Source of the DNA: Pseudoxanthomonas sp. X-1
Lineage (GTDB): Bacteria > Pseudomonadota > Gammaproteobacteria > Xanthomonadales > Xanthomonadaceae
Length of the DNA: 64,000 bases
Direction of reading: 5' to 3'
Assembly (NCBI RefSeq): GCF_020042665.1
Contig: NZ_CP083376.1
Location: 2,640,001-2,704,000 of the forward strand
Below the pieces are notes generated by a model. That model searched no databases, had not been told where the DNA came from, and saw only the letters and a list, made by a program, of their open reading frames with translations. A program made the translations under genes and the position numbers. Below, in pieces: positions 1 to 8,165 of this stretch (its first letter is position 1; each line of letters begins with the position of its first letter).

Positions 1-1
1 G

Positions 2-103
2 GCCGAATTGAACGCCCGTGCGCAGATCCGCCGCGCCGAGCGAGAGGCCCGCATGGCGCCGGCCGGCGGTCGTGGGGACTGCGAGGGGTGCGGCCATGGC
101 TGA
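2..103 (+). CDS. 3' end of an upstream ICE gene, possibly the DnaB-type helicase (partial)
   Basis: An open frame enters from the left edge and stops at 101-103. It covers the last 33 residues of a protein and is Arg/Ala/Glu-rich, with GC-rich third codon positions like its neighbours. It overlaps the next start by 8 bases, so the two genes are probably cotranscribed. In this ICE class the gene before the ParB-family gene is usually a DnaB-like replicative helicase. That identity rests on gene order only, because the visible tail has no diagnostic motif. Confidence 0.45.
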   Translation, partial: AELNARAQIRRAEREARMAPAGGRGDCEGCGHG

Positions 104-1775
104 CATGACCTCGCAGGACATGGCAGGCAAGCTGCTCGCGGCCGGCTTCGAGCGCAGCGGCCCAGCGGCTACGGCCTTGAGCGACCCGATCGCGGACACG
201 CCCATGGTCGTGACGCTGGACCAGTTGCGGCCCTACGACCATGACCCGCGCATGAAGCGCAACCCGGCTTACGAGGAAATCAAGGCATCCATCCGCGAGC
301 GCGGCCTGGACGCGGCGCCGGCCATCACGCGCAGGCCCGGCGAGGACCACTACATCATCCGCAACGGCGGCAACACGCGACTGGCGATCCTGCGCGAACT
401 CTGGTCGGAGACCAAGGAAGAACGCTTCTTCCGCATATCGTGCCTGTTCCGACCATGGCCGGAGCGCGGTGAAATCGTCGCGCTGACCGGGCATCTTGCC
501 GAGAACGAACTGCGCGGCGGCCTCACGTTCATCGAGCGCGCGCTCGGCGTCGAGAAAGCACGGGAGTTCTACGAGCAGGAGAGCGGCGCCGCCCTGAGCC
601 AGTCGGAACTGGCCCGCCGCCTGGCGGCCGATGGCTTCCCCGTCCAGCGGTCGCACATCACCCGCATGGCCGACGCGGTGCGCTACCTGCTGCCCGCCAT
701 TCCCACTGTGCTCTATGGCGGCCTGGGGCGCCACCAGGTCGAGCGGCTGTCGGTCATGCGCACGGCCTGCAAACGCACCTGGGAGCACTACGCCAAGGAC
801 CGTTCGCTGCCGCTGGACTTCGACAGTTTCTTTCAGGAGGTGCTGGCGCAGTTCGACACGCAGGGCGACGAGTTCGCGCCGCAGCGCGTGCAAGACGAGC
901 TGATCGGCCAGATGTCCGAGCTGCTGGGCATCGGCTACGACGTGCTGGCGCTGGACCTGACCGAATCGGAAAGCCGCCACCGGGCGCTGGTCAGTGACCC
1001 GACGCCACCTGCGGCGCAGCCGGCGTTGCCTTCGCCCACCGCCGGCACGCCGACTCCGCCGGGCGCAGCATCGTCCATCGCCACGCCTGCAGCGGCGGCC
1101 GGTCCTCCACCCGCCAGCCCTCCGGCGTCCGAGCCCACCTTGCGCCACGACGACACGGCGGTTGGCGAAGCGGCCACGGGAAGCCAGCCGGCCGCACCGG
1201 GCGATCTGCTTCGCGAGCACATCGTCTCGCCAGCACCGACGACAGAACGGCTCCAATCGATCCAGCGCATGGTCGCCGACCAGTTGGGCGATGCGCTGCC
1301 GCCCGACTTCTCGGCGAGCGTGCTGCAGTCCATCCCGGTGCAAGCCGGCGGACTCTATCCGATCTCCGACGTCTGGTACATCGACGCCGGCCTGGACACG
1401 CCCGATCGGCTGCGCATCCACATCGCGCAGTTCGCGCGCGAGATCGCCGGGGAGGCAGGCCTGGACGAGTGCATCGAGGATCGCGCCGATGGCATCGGGT
1501 TTGCGTGCCGCGCCCGCGGCCAAGCCCCGTCGCCGCTCGGCCGCGCGGTGCTGACGCTGCTCACTTCCCTGACGGGTCAGCCCGTCGCCGAAGCGGGCCT
1601 GGACGGCGCGCAGCTCGCCGCCGACCTGCCGACCCTGTTGCACGGCCAGAGCCAAGGCCATGGCAGCGGCGCAAGGCGCTTGAGCGACACGGCGTTGGTC
1701 AAGCTCTTTCGGCTGCTGCGCCTCGCCCGGCGTCTGCTGGACCTGGAAGCCGGCACCACGGCGCCCGGGACGTGA
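96..1775 (+). CDS. ParB-family protein of PFGI-1-class ICE (BisD-like)
   Basis: The protein has 559 residues. The start at 96 follows a GAGGGG ribosome-binding site; an upstream GTG at 18 would add an implausible Arg-rich tail. A ParB/Sulfiredoxin-like nucleotide-binding domain lies at about residues 35-105 (LRPYDHDPR, then GGNTRLAIL), followed by a helical HTH-like section. A Pro/Ala-rich linker (about 305-370) leads to a second globular C-terminal part. It matches the ICE ParB family (TIGR03764). From memory, the ICEclc counterpart BisD forms an activator complex with the DUF2857 protein BisC that switches on conjugation genes. The DUF2857 gene follows 14 bases downstream. A regulatory role here is therefore inference from homology, and partitioning is an alternative. 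Confidence 0.88.
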   Translation: MADMTSQDMAGKLLAAGFERSGPAATALSDPIADTPMVVTLDQLRPYDHDPRMKRNPAYEEIKASIRERGLDAAPAITRRPGEDHYIIRNGGNTRLAILRELWSETKEERFFRISCLFRPWPERGEIVALTGHLAENELRGGLTFIERALGVEKAREFYEQESGAALSQSELARRLAADGFPVQRSHITRMADAVRYLLPAIPTVLYGGLGRHQVERLSVMRTACKRTWEHYAKDRSLPLDFDSFFQEVLAQFDTQGDEFAPQRVQDELIGQMSELLGIGYDVLALDLTESESRHRALVSDPTPPAAQPALPSPTAGTPTPPGAASSIATPAAAAGPPPASPPASEPTLRHDDTAVGEAATGSQPAAPGDLLREHIVSPAPTTERLQSIQRMVADQLGDALPPDFSASVLQSIPVQAGGLYPISDVWYIDAGLDTPDRLRIHIAQFAREIAGEAGLDECIEDRADGIGFACRARGQAPSPLGRAVLTLLTSLTGQPVAEAGLDGAQLAADLPTLLHGQSQGHGSGARRLSDTALVKLFRLLRLARRLLDLEAGTTAPGT

Positions 1776-1789
1776 GCGAGGGAGGCCGC

Positions 1790-2350
1790 ATGTCCACATC
1801 GCATCCGCTCAACCAGGCCGTGATTGCCCAGGCGCTGTATGACCTTCGCAACGGCCAACTGCGCCGCTGCAAGGCCATGGGCTTCGGCGAGGCCGAGCTG
1901 GATGCGCTCAAGCACCCCGCGCTGATCAGCGTGCTGGCCAACGCCAGCGTCTCGTGGTGCTCGGTCACGGTCAACCGCGAAGTGCTGCAGCGCCTGCTCA
2001 ACCAGGCACAGGACGTGGAGAAGGAAATCGCCACGGTCGATCGCATGCTGCGGCTGGGGGCCAGCACGGAGATGGTCAGCCGCTTCTATGGCCTGACCCA
2101 TCAGGAAGTCGCCCTGCGGCGGGAGATCCTCGGCCTGCCCAAGCGCAAGGGGCGCCACCCCGTCCTGGACGAGACCCAGGACACCGAACTGTGGCGGCAA
2201 TGGAAAGCCGTGACCAGCAGCAGGAACGTCGATCTGGAGGACGAGACCTCGATTCTCGATGCGGCCATGGACCTGGCCGAGGGCATGTCGCTGCCGCTCT
2301 CGGTGGTCTGGGCCGCGATCAGGAACTGGGTCGATCAGGGATTGGGCTAG
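1790..2350 (+). CDS. DUF2857 family protein (BisC-like, FlhC-related regulator)
   Basis: The protein has 186 residues. The ATG at 1790 follows GGGAGG. The central part (about 60-125) reads as helices of an HTH-like, FlhC-type region with the run RMLRLGASTEMVSRFYGLT, then a basic KRKGRHP stretch. The family DUF2857 is found beside the ParB-family gene in PFGI-1/ICEclc ICEs. In ICEclc the corresponding BisC is described as a distant FlhC relative that with BisD activates ICE promoters. The gene sits 14 bases after the ParB-family stop and 3 bases before the replication gene, so all belong to one operon. Confidence 0.85.
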   Translation: MSTSHPLNQAVIAQALYDLRNGQLRRCKAMGFGEAELDALKHPALISVLANASVSWCSVTVNREVLQRLLNQAQDVEKEIATVDRMLRLGASTEMVSRFYGLTHQEVALRREILGLPKRKGRHPVLDETQDTELWRQWKAVTSSRNVDLEDETSILDAAMDLAEGMSLPLSVVWAAIRNWVDQGLG

Positions 2351-2353
2351 GCC

Positions 2354-3592
2354 ATGGCCGTGGACGACACCGCCCCACGAGCCCAGCGCCCTGGCCCCAT
2401 CGCACTCGCCGACCTGTTCGACGCTGCGCTGAAGGACCTCGCGCCCAAGTCCAGCTCTGGCGCTCCCGCGTCCCTGCCTGCTCCAACGCCCACGCCTCCT
2501 ACGTCCGGCGACGCCTTCCTGTTCAGTGGCAATCGGCACGAGAGCGTGCCGCGGCGGCTGTTCCTCGACCGCCGCCTGACACCGCTGGAGCGCAACGCCT
2601 GGCAGGTGTTCCGATTGATGCTCAACGACGATGGCGTCACGGCATTTCCCACCTATGAGCAGTTGCGCCCCTGGCTGGCGTCGATGCCCTGCGCAGGCCA
2701 GGCCTCCCATGAGACCGTGGCGCGGGCGCTGACGCTGCTGCGCCTGACGCGCTGGCTGAGCCTCGTGCGACGACGGCGCGACCCCAAGACCGGTCGCATC
2801 CTCGGCAACCTCTACGTCCTGCACGACGAACCGCTGACGCCGTTCGAGGCGATGCAACTCGACGCCGACTACCTGGCCCTGGTCAGCCAGTCGCTGGGGC
2901 ATTCGGCCAAGGCCGTCCAGGTGGTGGGACTCAACACCCTCCAGGAGATCGCGGACGACCCGATGCTGTCCGGACGCACCTTGCCGTCGCGGCTGCAAGT
3001 GCTCGCCGAGCGCCTGGCCGACCAGGGCATCACCGCCTCCGAAAGTTATCCACAGGAGGATGCGGTCCACGATTCCGAAGAAGGGCCCGCGAGCCTTCTT
3101 CGGAATGGCGATCGCCCATCTTCGGAATCCGAAGCAGGGCCGAAACCCGCGCCAGACGGCGCTCTTCGGAATTCGAAGCAGGACCGTACAGTACGTAGTA
3201 GTCGTATTGATGAAGTACGTACTACCGCGCAGGCGCGTGCGCTGGGCGACCTGCAATGGCCCAAGCGCTTCGCGGAACTGAAGGCGGAACAGCAGGCCGG
3301 AGCCAAGATGGCGTTGCAGCAGGTGGACGCTGCCCTGCGGCAGGCCGTGCTGGACGAATGGGCCGCACGGTGCGGCAAGCATGGCATCCGCAACCCCGCC
3401 GGTTATCTGTTCGGCATCATCCAGCGCGCCATGCGCGGCGAGTTCAATGCCTGGGCCAAGCAGACCGGCCCGGCACCGCCAACACCATCGGCGGCGCGAG
3501 CGCCACCAACCGAGCCGCCGCGCAACGTCGTGCCGCCCGAGGTGGCCCGGCAGCACATCGAGCGCCTGCGCGATCTGCTGCGCAAATCCTGA
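2354..3592 (+). CDS. STY4528-family pathogenicity-island/ICE replication protein
   Basis: The protein has 412 residues and starts 3 bases after DUF2857. The N-terminal half (about 55-200) resembles a winged-helix replication initiator domain (RRLFLDRRLTPLERNAW, then HETVARALTLLRLTRWL). The C-terminal end contains the conserved GIRNPAGYLFGIIQRAMRGE segment. Between them lies a low-complexity Ser/Glu/Arg linker (about 230-295). The DNA for this linker holds a DnaA box and repeated CTTCGGAAT sequences. I infer that the protein initiates replication of the excised element at an origin inside its own gene, as lambda O does; this is untested. Confidence 0.85.
   Translation: MAVDDTAPRAQRPGPIALADLFDAALKDLAPKSSSGAPASLPAPTPTPPTSGDAFLFSGNRHESVPRRLFLDRRLTPLERNAWQVFRLMLNDDGVTAFPTYEQLRPWLASMPCAGQASHETVARALTLLRLTRWLSLVRRRRDPKTGRILGNLYVLHDEPLTPFEAMQLDADYLALVSQSLGHSAKAVQVVGLNTLQEIADDPMLSGRTLPSRLQVLAERLADQGITASESYPQEDAVHDSEEGPASLLRNGDRPSSESEAGPKPAPDGALRNSKQDRTVRSSRIDEVRTTAQARALGDLQWPKRFAELKAEQQAGAKMALQQVDAALRQAVLDEWAARCGKHGIRNPAGYLFGIIQRAMRGEFNAWAKQTGPAPPTPSAARAPPTEPPRNVVPPEVARQHIERLRDLLRKS
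3046..3222 (+). repeat. Candidate replication origin: DnaA box plus iteron-like repeats inside the STY4528 gene
   Basis: A perfect DnaA box TTATCCACA lies at 3046-3054. Four copies of CTTCGGAAT follow: inverted at 3072-3080, direct at 3098-3106, 3120-3128 and 3164-3172. The last two extend into near-palindromes (3120-3134 and 3164-3178). Two AGTACGTA repeats follow at 3190-3197 and 3214-3221, flanking a short A/T-richer stretch. All of it falls in the low-complexity linker of the replication protein, so the DNA rather than the protein may be what is conserved. Confidence 0.6.
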
Positions 3593-3800
3593 GCACAGGG
3601 CTTGTCAAAGCCGTGAAGTAGATCTCCATGGCGGTCGGCAGAAACGGTCCCCTGGGGACGGCTGTGCGGTGAAGCGCCGGGCGACGGCGCGACATGCTGC
3701 GCAAAACCTGAGTAGAGCGCATGCAAGACCATGAAGCAGACCTCCATGGCGCTCAACGGAACGGTCCCCTGGGGACGGCTGCGCGGCGAAGGATCGTGTC
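3572..3800. repeat. Imperfect tandem duplication (about 118 bp) of the STY4528 gene end, with CCCC/GGGG palindromes
   Basis: The sequence from 3572 (GATCTGCTGCGCAAATCCTGA) recurs from 3691 (GACATGCTGCGCAAAACCTGA), including a copy of the stop codon, the CTCCATGGCG block (3624 and 3742) and the 13-base near-palindrome GTCCCCTGGGGAC (3647-3659 and 3764-3776). A third palindrome, GTCCCCAGGGGAC, lies at 3887-3899. The remaining intergenic stretch 3800-4021 shows no supported gene. Confidence 0.75.
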
Positions 3801-4021
3801 GAACGGCAGCGCGACGTGCGGTGCAGCACGCATACCGTCAACAACCGAGGACGGGAACGCCGATGTGAGTGCCCATCTGCGGAGCGGTCCCCAGGGGACC
3901 GTTGCGCGCTGCGCCGCCAGCGCGCACAGAACCGGGGGTCGGCTCATTTCGGTTTGTTGACTGACTGCCTTCCGCTGCATGCGGATGCTGGCGGCTCCCT
4001 GTCCACCAGCGAGCGATCACC

Positions 4022-4813
4022 ATGGCAACCAGCAACGAACCATTGCAACTCAACCTCGGCTCCCTGCGCAGCGCGATGTCGCTGACGCTGCACACCCACC
4101 ACGCCTCGCGCATCTGGCATGGCCGCGCCGCCGCCGAGGGGCGACCCGGCATCGTCGGCCTGAACGGCTACATCGCCGTGATGAACAAGATGAAGCGCGG
4201 CTCGGAGCAGGACGACCCGTACAGCGACTGGTGGATGTTGCGCATCGAGGAAAAGCTCGACCAGACCAGGACCACGTTGCAATCGCTGCGCGAGCAGGTT
4301 GACCAGGCACTGGCCGGCGTGCCTGCGGCGTTGAGCCTGGGTGAGAACCTCAACGTGCAGCCGGTGAAGCTCCCCTTGTTCGTGAACGCGCAGCTCGGCT
4401 TTGCCGCCGTCTATCTGCTGGCCGACTACGACGACATCGCCCGCAAGCTGATCCTCGCCCACCACACCGCGCTGATCGATCGCTCGACGTTGGAGCGCTG
4501 GCTCAACGAAGGTGCCCACGCGCTGCGCAGCCTGTTCAGCCTGGCCCAGCAATACCGCTACTCGGGCTGCACCCGCGACGACTTCGCGGCCAAGAACGCC
4601 GCAGCTCGGGCAGCATTGGAGAAGTTCGGCGAACTGCCGCAGGACGTGCTCGAAGGCATGCGCCGCTCGAAGTTTGCGCCGCCCGTCGTGCGCCGTGGTC
4701 TGCAACAGCGTGGTGATAGCGCTGCCGCAGCCGCATCTCCCACCGACGAAGGCGCTGCCGCCGATTCGGCCGAGGCCAAGTCCACAGCCGCCGGCGAGGA
4801 CGAACCGGCATGA
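4022..4813 (+). CDS. PFL_4669-family ICE protein (TIGR03761)
   Basis: The protein has 263 residues and matches the PFL_4669 family by its N-terminal LGSLRSAMSLTLHTHHASRIWHGR, the GIVGLNGYIAVMNKM block, and the central NVQPVKLPLFVNAQLGFAAVYLL segment. The last 40 residues are Ala-rich and low complexity. The family is a fixed member of the PFGI-1 ICE replication module but has no established biochemical activity. Its stop overlaps the start of the DUF3158 gene by four bases (ATGA). A long leader (3593-4021) with repeats precedes it, so it may have its own promoter; a TTCGGTTTG sequence at 3948-3956 is a weak match to the ICE promoter motif. Confidence 0.9.
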   Translation: MATSNEPLQLNLGSLRSAMSLTLHTHHASRIWHGRAAAEGRPGIVGLNGYIAVMNKMKRGSEQDDPYSDWWMLRIEEKLDQTRTTLQSLREQVDQALAGVPAALSLGENLNVQPVKLPLFVNAQLGFAAVYLLADYDDIARKLILAHHTALIDRSTLERWLNEGAHALRSLFSLAQQYRYSGCTRDDFAAKNAAARAALEKFGELPQDVLEGMRRSKFAPPVVRRGLQQRGDSAAAAASPTDEGAAADSAEAKSTAAGEDEPA

Positions 4814-5337
4814 GCGACCCGAACCGCGAACCGCGCTACTTCCGTCGTCTGGAACAGCCAGCCTTCATGCGGCTGGAACACGCGGCCTCTCTAAAAGGCC
4901 TTTTAAAGCCTTTTAAAGGTAAAGGGGACTTCGAGGCCTGGGCCAGCCAGTGCTTCGCCATGCGCGACGAGTTGATTGCCCTGGCGCAGCGACAGGTGCT
5001 GCCACAGGCGTGCGGGCATCCCTTCCACCTGCTTCCCGTCGAGCTGGCCCAGCAGACCACTGGCGCAGGCACGACCTTTCTTCGCTGGCGCAAGCACGAT
5101 CGATCGGCCATGGGCGTGGCGTTGTGGCAGGAGCTGATGGCGAGCCCCAGCACGCCGGTCAACCTGCTGCACGACCTGCACGAGATCGAACTGCAGCGCG
5201 TCATGCTGAACATGCAGATCAGCCTGCTGCACACCCTGGGCAGGCAAGCACAGGAATGCGCCAGCAAGGCCGCGCAGGCGGACAACACCTACCTGCGCCG
5301 GCTCGCGTCCGTTCCTGCCGCAGTGCGCGATCGGTGA
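4810..5337 (+). CDS. DUF3158 family ICE protein
   Basis: The protein has 175 residues and is translationally coupled to the preceding gene through the ATGA overlap. It matches DUF3158 by its YFRRLEQPAFMRLEHAASLKG N-terminus, the FLRWRKHDRSAMGVALW centre and the HEIELQRVMLNMQISLLHTL helix. DUF3158 proteins are confined to this ICE class and are of unknown function. The DNA at 4893-4918 is an unusual A/T-rich run of the repeated word CCTTTTAAAG inside an otherwise GC-rich gene. Confidence 0.87.
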   Translation: MSDPNREPRYFRRLEQPAFMRLEHAASLKGLLKPFKGKGDFEAWASQCFAMRDELIALAQRQVLPQACGHPFHLLPVELAQQTTGAGTTFLRWRKHDRSAMGVALWQELMASPSTPVNLLHDLHEIELQRVMLNMQISLLHTLGRQAQECASKAAQADNTYLRRLASVPAAVRDR

Positions 5338-5410
5338 TTGCGCCTGCCATCCGAGCACGCGCCCGAGCCCAACGAGGCACGGGTATTTCAACCACCACGG
5401 AGATTCCAAC

Positions 5411-5851
5411 ATGAGCACACAATTCATCGGCGAGGGCAACATCGGATCGCCTCCCGAGTACCGCGAATTCCCCAATGGCAACGACGATCCTCGCCGGTTG
5501 CTCCGGCTGAACGTGTACTTCGACAACCCCGTCCCCACCAAGGGCGGCGAGTTCGAGGACCGCGGCGGCTTCTGGGCGCCGGTGGAACTCTGGCACCACG
5601 ACGCCGACCGCTGGCAGCAGCTCTACCAGAAGGGCATGCGGGTGCTGGTCGTCGGCCGCATGGAGCGCGACCCCTGGACGGACAACGAAGATCAGCCGCG
5701 TGAGACTTGGCAGGTCAACGCGCGCAGTGTCGGCATCCTGCCGTACCGCATCGAGTCTGTGGCCCTCAGCCCGAAGCCACAGGAGGCAGAGCCGAAGCCC
5801 CAGGCCACCCAGGAATCGACGGCGCCGAAAGAGACCAAGCGCAGGAAGTGA
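5411..5851 (+). CDS. ssb: ICE single-stranded DNA-binding protein
   Basis: The protein has 146 residues and is an OB-fold SSB of the ICE type. Visible blocks are the N-terminal GEGNIGSPPEYREFP, the strand LLRLNVYFDNPV, the aromatic GGFWAPVELWHHDADRW, and GMRVLVVGRMERDPW. The C-terminal tail is Pro/Lys-rich and ends in KETKRRK, without the acidic tip of chromosomal SSB. ICE SSBs protect single-stranded DNA during replication and after transfer. It sits between DUF3158 and topB as in related elements. CGGAG precedes the ATG. Confidence 0.9.
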   Translation: MSTQFIGEGNIGSPPEYREFPNGNDDPRRLLRLNVYFDNPVPTKGGEFEDRGGFWAPVELWHHDADRWQQLYQKGMRVLVVGRMERDPWTDNEDQPRETWQVNARSVGILPYRIESVALSPKPQEAEPKPQATQESTAPKETKRRK

Positions 5852-6134
5852 TCGGGCATGGAGGGCGGCTGCCGCAGTGCTTCGCCGCCCTCCATGCGCT
5901 GCGAATTATCCCCAGGGGATAGCTCCACCAACGTCCACCGAGTTCCACGCGCGCTCCCGGAAATCGCGGCTCTCGGCCCGCACACTTCCGGCCACGCACC
6001 TTCCCCGCACTCGCCATTTCATCGGCGTGAAAGCGGTCGCTGCCGCATGCGGCTTGTTTGCTGCTGCCAGGGGCTGCGCTCGGCATCCTCGATCCCAGCA
6101 ACTCCATGAACAACAGGAATCGGGATGGACGGAT
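5852..6134 (+). promoter_or_regulatory. Leader of topB with a CCCCAGGGG palindrome and an ICE promoter motif
   Basis: The 283-base gap between ssb and topB holds no gene. At 5907-5921 lies the palindrome TATCCCCAGGGGATA, whose core matches the repeats at 3647, 3764 and 3887. At 6053-6060 CTTGTTTG followed by CTGCTGCC is one of four matches to a motif found 67-82 bases before ICE start codons. I infer a promoter here. Confidence 0.5.
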
Positions 6135-8165
6135 ATGCGGCTGTTCTTGTGCGAGAAGCCCTCCCAGGGCAAAGACATTGGCCGGATTCTCGGCGCCACG
6201 CAGCGCGGTGAAGGCTGCCTCAACGGTTCCGGCGTCACGGTCACCTGGTGCATCGGCCATCTCGTGGAGGCGGCGCCGCCCGAGGCCTACGACGAGCAGC
6301 TCAAACGATGGTCCGTTGAGCAGTTGCCCATCATTCCCCAGCACTGGCGGGTCGAGGTCAAACCGAAGACCGCCACGCAATTCAAGGTCGTCAAGGCGCT
6401 CTTGGCGAAGGCGACTCACCTGGTTATCGCCACCGATGCCGACCGCGAGGGCGAATTGATCGCCCGCGAGATCGTGGAGCTTTGCGGCTACCGCGGCCCC
6501 ATCGAACGCCTGTGGCTGTCGGCGCTCAACGATGCGTCCATTCGGGCGGCACTGGGCAAGCTGCGGCCTTCGGCCGAGACGCTTTCGATGTACCACTCGG
6601 CGCTGGCGCGCTCCCGTGCGGATTGGCTCGTGGGCATGAACCTGAGCCGGCTGTTCACGGTGCTGGGGCGACAGGCGGGTTACGACGGCGTGCTGTCGGT
6701 CGGCCGCGTACAGACCCCGACGCTCAAGCTCGTTGTGGACCGCGACCGCGAGATCGCGCGCTTCGTGTCCGTACCATACTGGGCCATCGCCGTGTCCCTG
6801 TTCGCAGGCGGTTCGACTTTCGCCGCGCAATGGGTTCCACCCGATGCGTGCACCGACGACGCAGGCCGCTGCCTGCGGCAGCCGGTCGCACAGCAGACCA
6901 TGCAGCAGATCCGCGCTGCGGGCAGTGCCCACGTCGTGTCGGTGGAGACTGAGCGTGTCCGCGAAGGCCCGCCGCTGCCGTTCGACCTGGGCACCTTGCA
7001 GGAAGTGTGTTCCAAGCAGCTTGGGCTGGACGTGCAGGAAACCTTGGAGATTGCCCAAGCCCTGTACGAGACGCACAAGGCCACGACGTACCCCCGCTCG
7101 GACTCCGGCTACCTGCCCGAGAGCATGTTTGCCGAAGTGCCCACCGTTCTCGACAGCCTGCTCAAGACCGATCCCTCGCTGCGCTCGATCATGGGCCAGC
7201 TCGACCGCTCGCAGCGCTCGCGCGCCTGGAACGATGGCAAGGTCACGGCGCACCACGGCATCATCCCGACGCTCGAACCGGCGAAGCTCTCCGCCATGAG
7301 CGAGAAGGAACTGGCCGTGTACAGGCTCATCCGGTCGCATTACCTGGCGCAGTTCCTCCCTCACCACGAGTTCGACCGCACTGTGGCCAAGTTTTCGTGC
7401 GGGGGGCAGAACCTGGCGGCCACGGGCAAGCAGGTTGTCATCCCGGGTTGGCGCCAGGTGCTCGCCGAGCCGCAGGCCGAAGACGGTGATGGCGAGGGCG
7501 ATACTGCGGTCCGCGCCCAGGTGCTGCCCGCGCTGCCGAAACTGTATGAGGGCCTGGCATGCCAGGTGGCCGACGTCGATCTCAAGGCACTCAAGACGCT
7601 GCCGCCCAAACCGTACACGCAAGGCGAGTTGGTCAAGTCCATGAAAGGCGTCGCCAAGCTGGTGTCCGATCCCCGCCTGAAGCAGAAGCTCAAGGATACG
7701 GTTGGCATCGGCACCGAAGCGACGCGGGCCAACATCATCGGCGGCCTGATCGCTCGCGGCTACCTCGTGAAGAAGGGGCGCGCCATCCGCGCCTCGGATG
7801 CGGCTTTCACTTTGATCGATGCCGTGCCTGCGGCGATTGCCGACCCTGGCACCACCGCCGTCTGGGAACAGGCGCTCGACATGATCGAGGCCGGACAGCT
7901 CACCCTGGACGTGTTCATCGGCAAGCAGGCCGCGTGGATTTCGCAGTTGATTGCGCAGTACGGCAGCGCCTCCCTGTCCATCAAGGTTCCCCAAGGGCCG
8001 GCATGCCCGCAGTGCGGCGCACCCACGCGCCAGCGCAGCGGCAAGAGCGGCCCGTTCTGGTCGTGCAGCCGCTACCCGGACTGCAAAGGCACGCTGCCAG
8101 TCGAATCCGGCAGCTCCAAGCGCGGCGCCTCGCGCCCGCGCCGTAGCGGCCGCAAAGGCTCCTGA
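6135..8165 (+). CDS. topB: DNA topoisomerase III (ICE type)
   Basis: The protein has 676 residues, close to the usual size of the family. The ATG at 6135 begins the canonical MRLFLCEKPSQGKDI. The Toprim acidic motif DADREGE lies near residue 101. The catalytic tyrosine is in TTYPRSDSGYLPE near 318, and SVGRVQTPTLKLVVDRDREI lies near 190. A four-Cys zinc motif (CPQCG...CSRYPDC) lies near 623-650, before a basic tail. Topoisomerase III resolves single-stranded and catenated intermediates and is a standard part of this ICE replication module. The open frame extends upstream in phase, but that part is low quality and lacks a ribosome-binding site. Confidence 0.95.
   Translation: MRLFLCEKPSQGKDIGRILGATQRGEGCLNGSGVTVTWCIGHLVEAAPPEAYDEQLKRWSVEQLPIIPQHWRVEVKPKTATQFKVVKALLAKATHLVIATDADREGELIAREIVELCGYRGPIERLWLSALNDASIRAALGKLRPSAETLSMYHSALARSRADWLVGMNLSRLFTVLGRQAGYDGVLSVGRVQTPTLKLVVDRDREIARFVSVPYWAIAVSLFAGGSTFAAQWVPPDACTDDAGRCLRQPVAQQTMQQIRAAGSAHVVSVETERVREGPPLPFDLGTLQEVCSKQLGLDVQETLEIAQALYETHKATTYPRSDSGYLPESMFAEVPTVLDSLLKTDPSLRSIMGQLDRSQRSRAWNDGKVTAHHGIIPTLEPAKLSAMSEKELAVYRLIRSHYLAQFLPHHEFDRTVAKFSCGGQNLAATGKQVVIPGWRQVLAEPQAEDGDGEGDTAVRAQVLPALPKLYEGLACQVADVDLKALKTLPPKPYTQGELVKSMKGVAKLVSDPRLKQKLKDTVGIGTEATRANIIGGLIARGYLVKKGRAIRASDAAFTLIDAVPAAIADPGTTAVWEQALDMIEAGQLTLDVFIGKQAAWISQLIAQYGSASLSIKVPQGPACPQCGAPTRQRSGKSGPFWSCSRYPDCKGTLPVESGSSKRGASRPRRSGRKGS

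Noticed and set aside
1577..3556. A 659-residue open frame on the minus strand
   Set aside because: It runs antisense to DUF2857 and the replication protein, has no ribosome-binding site or recognisable domain, and is the usual artefact of high-GC coding sequence.
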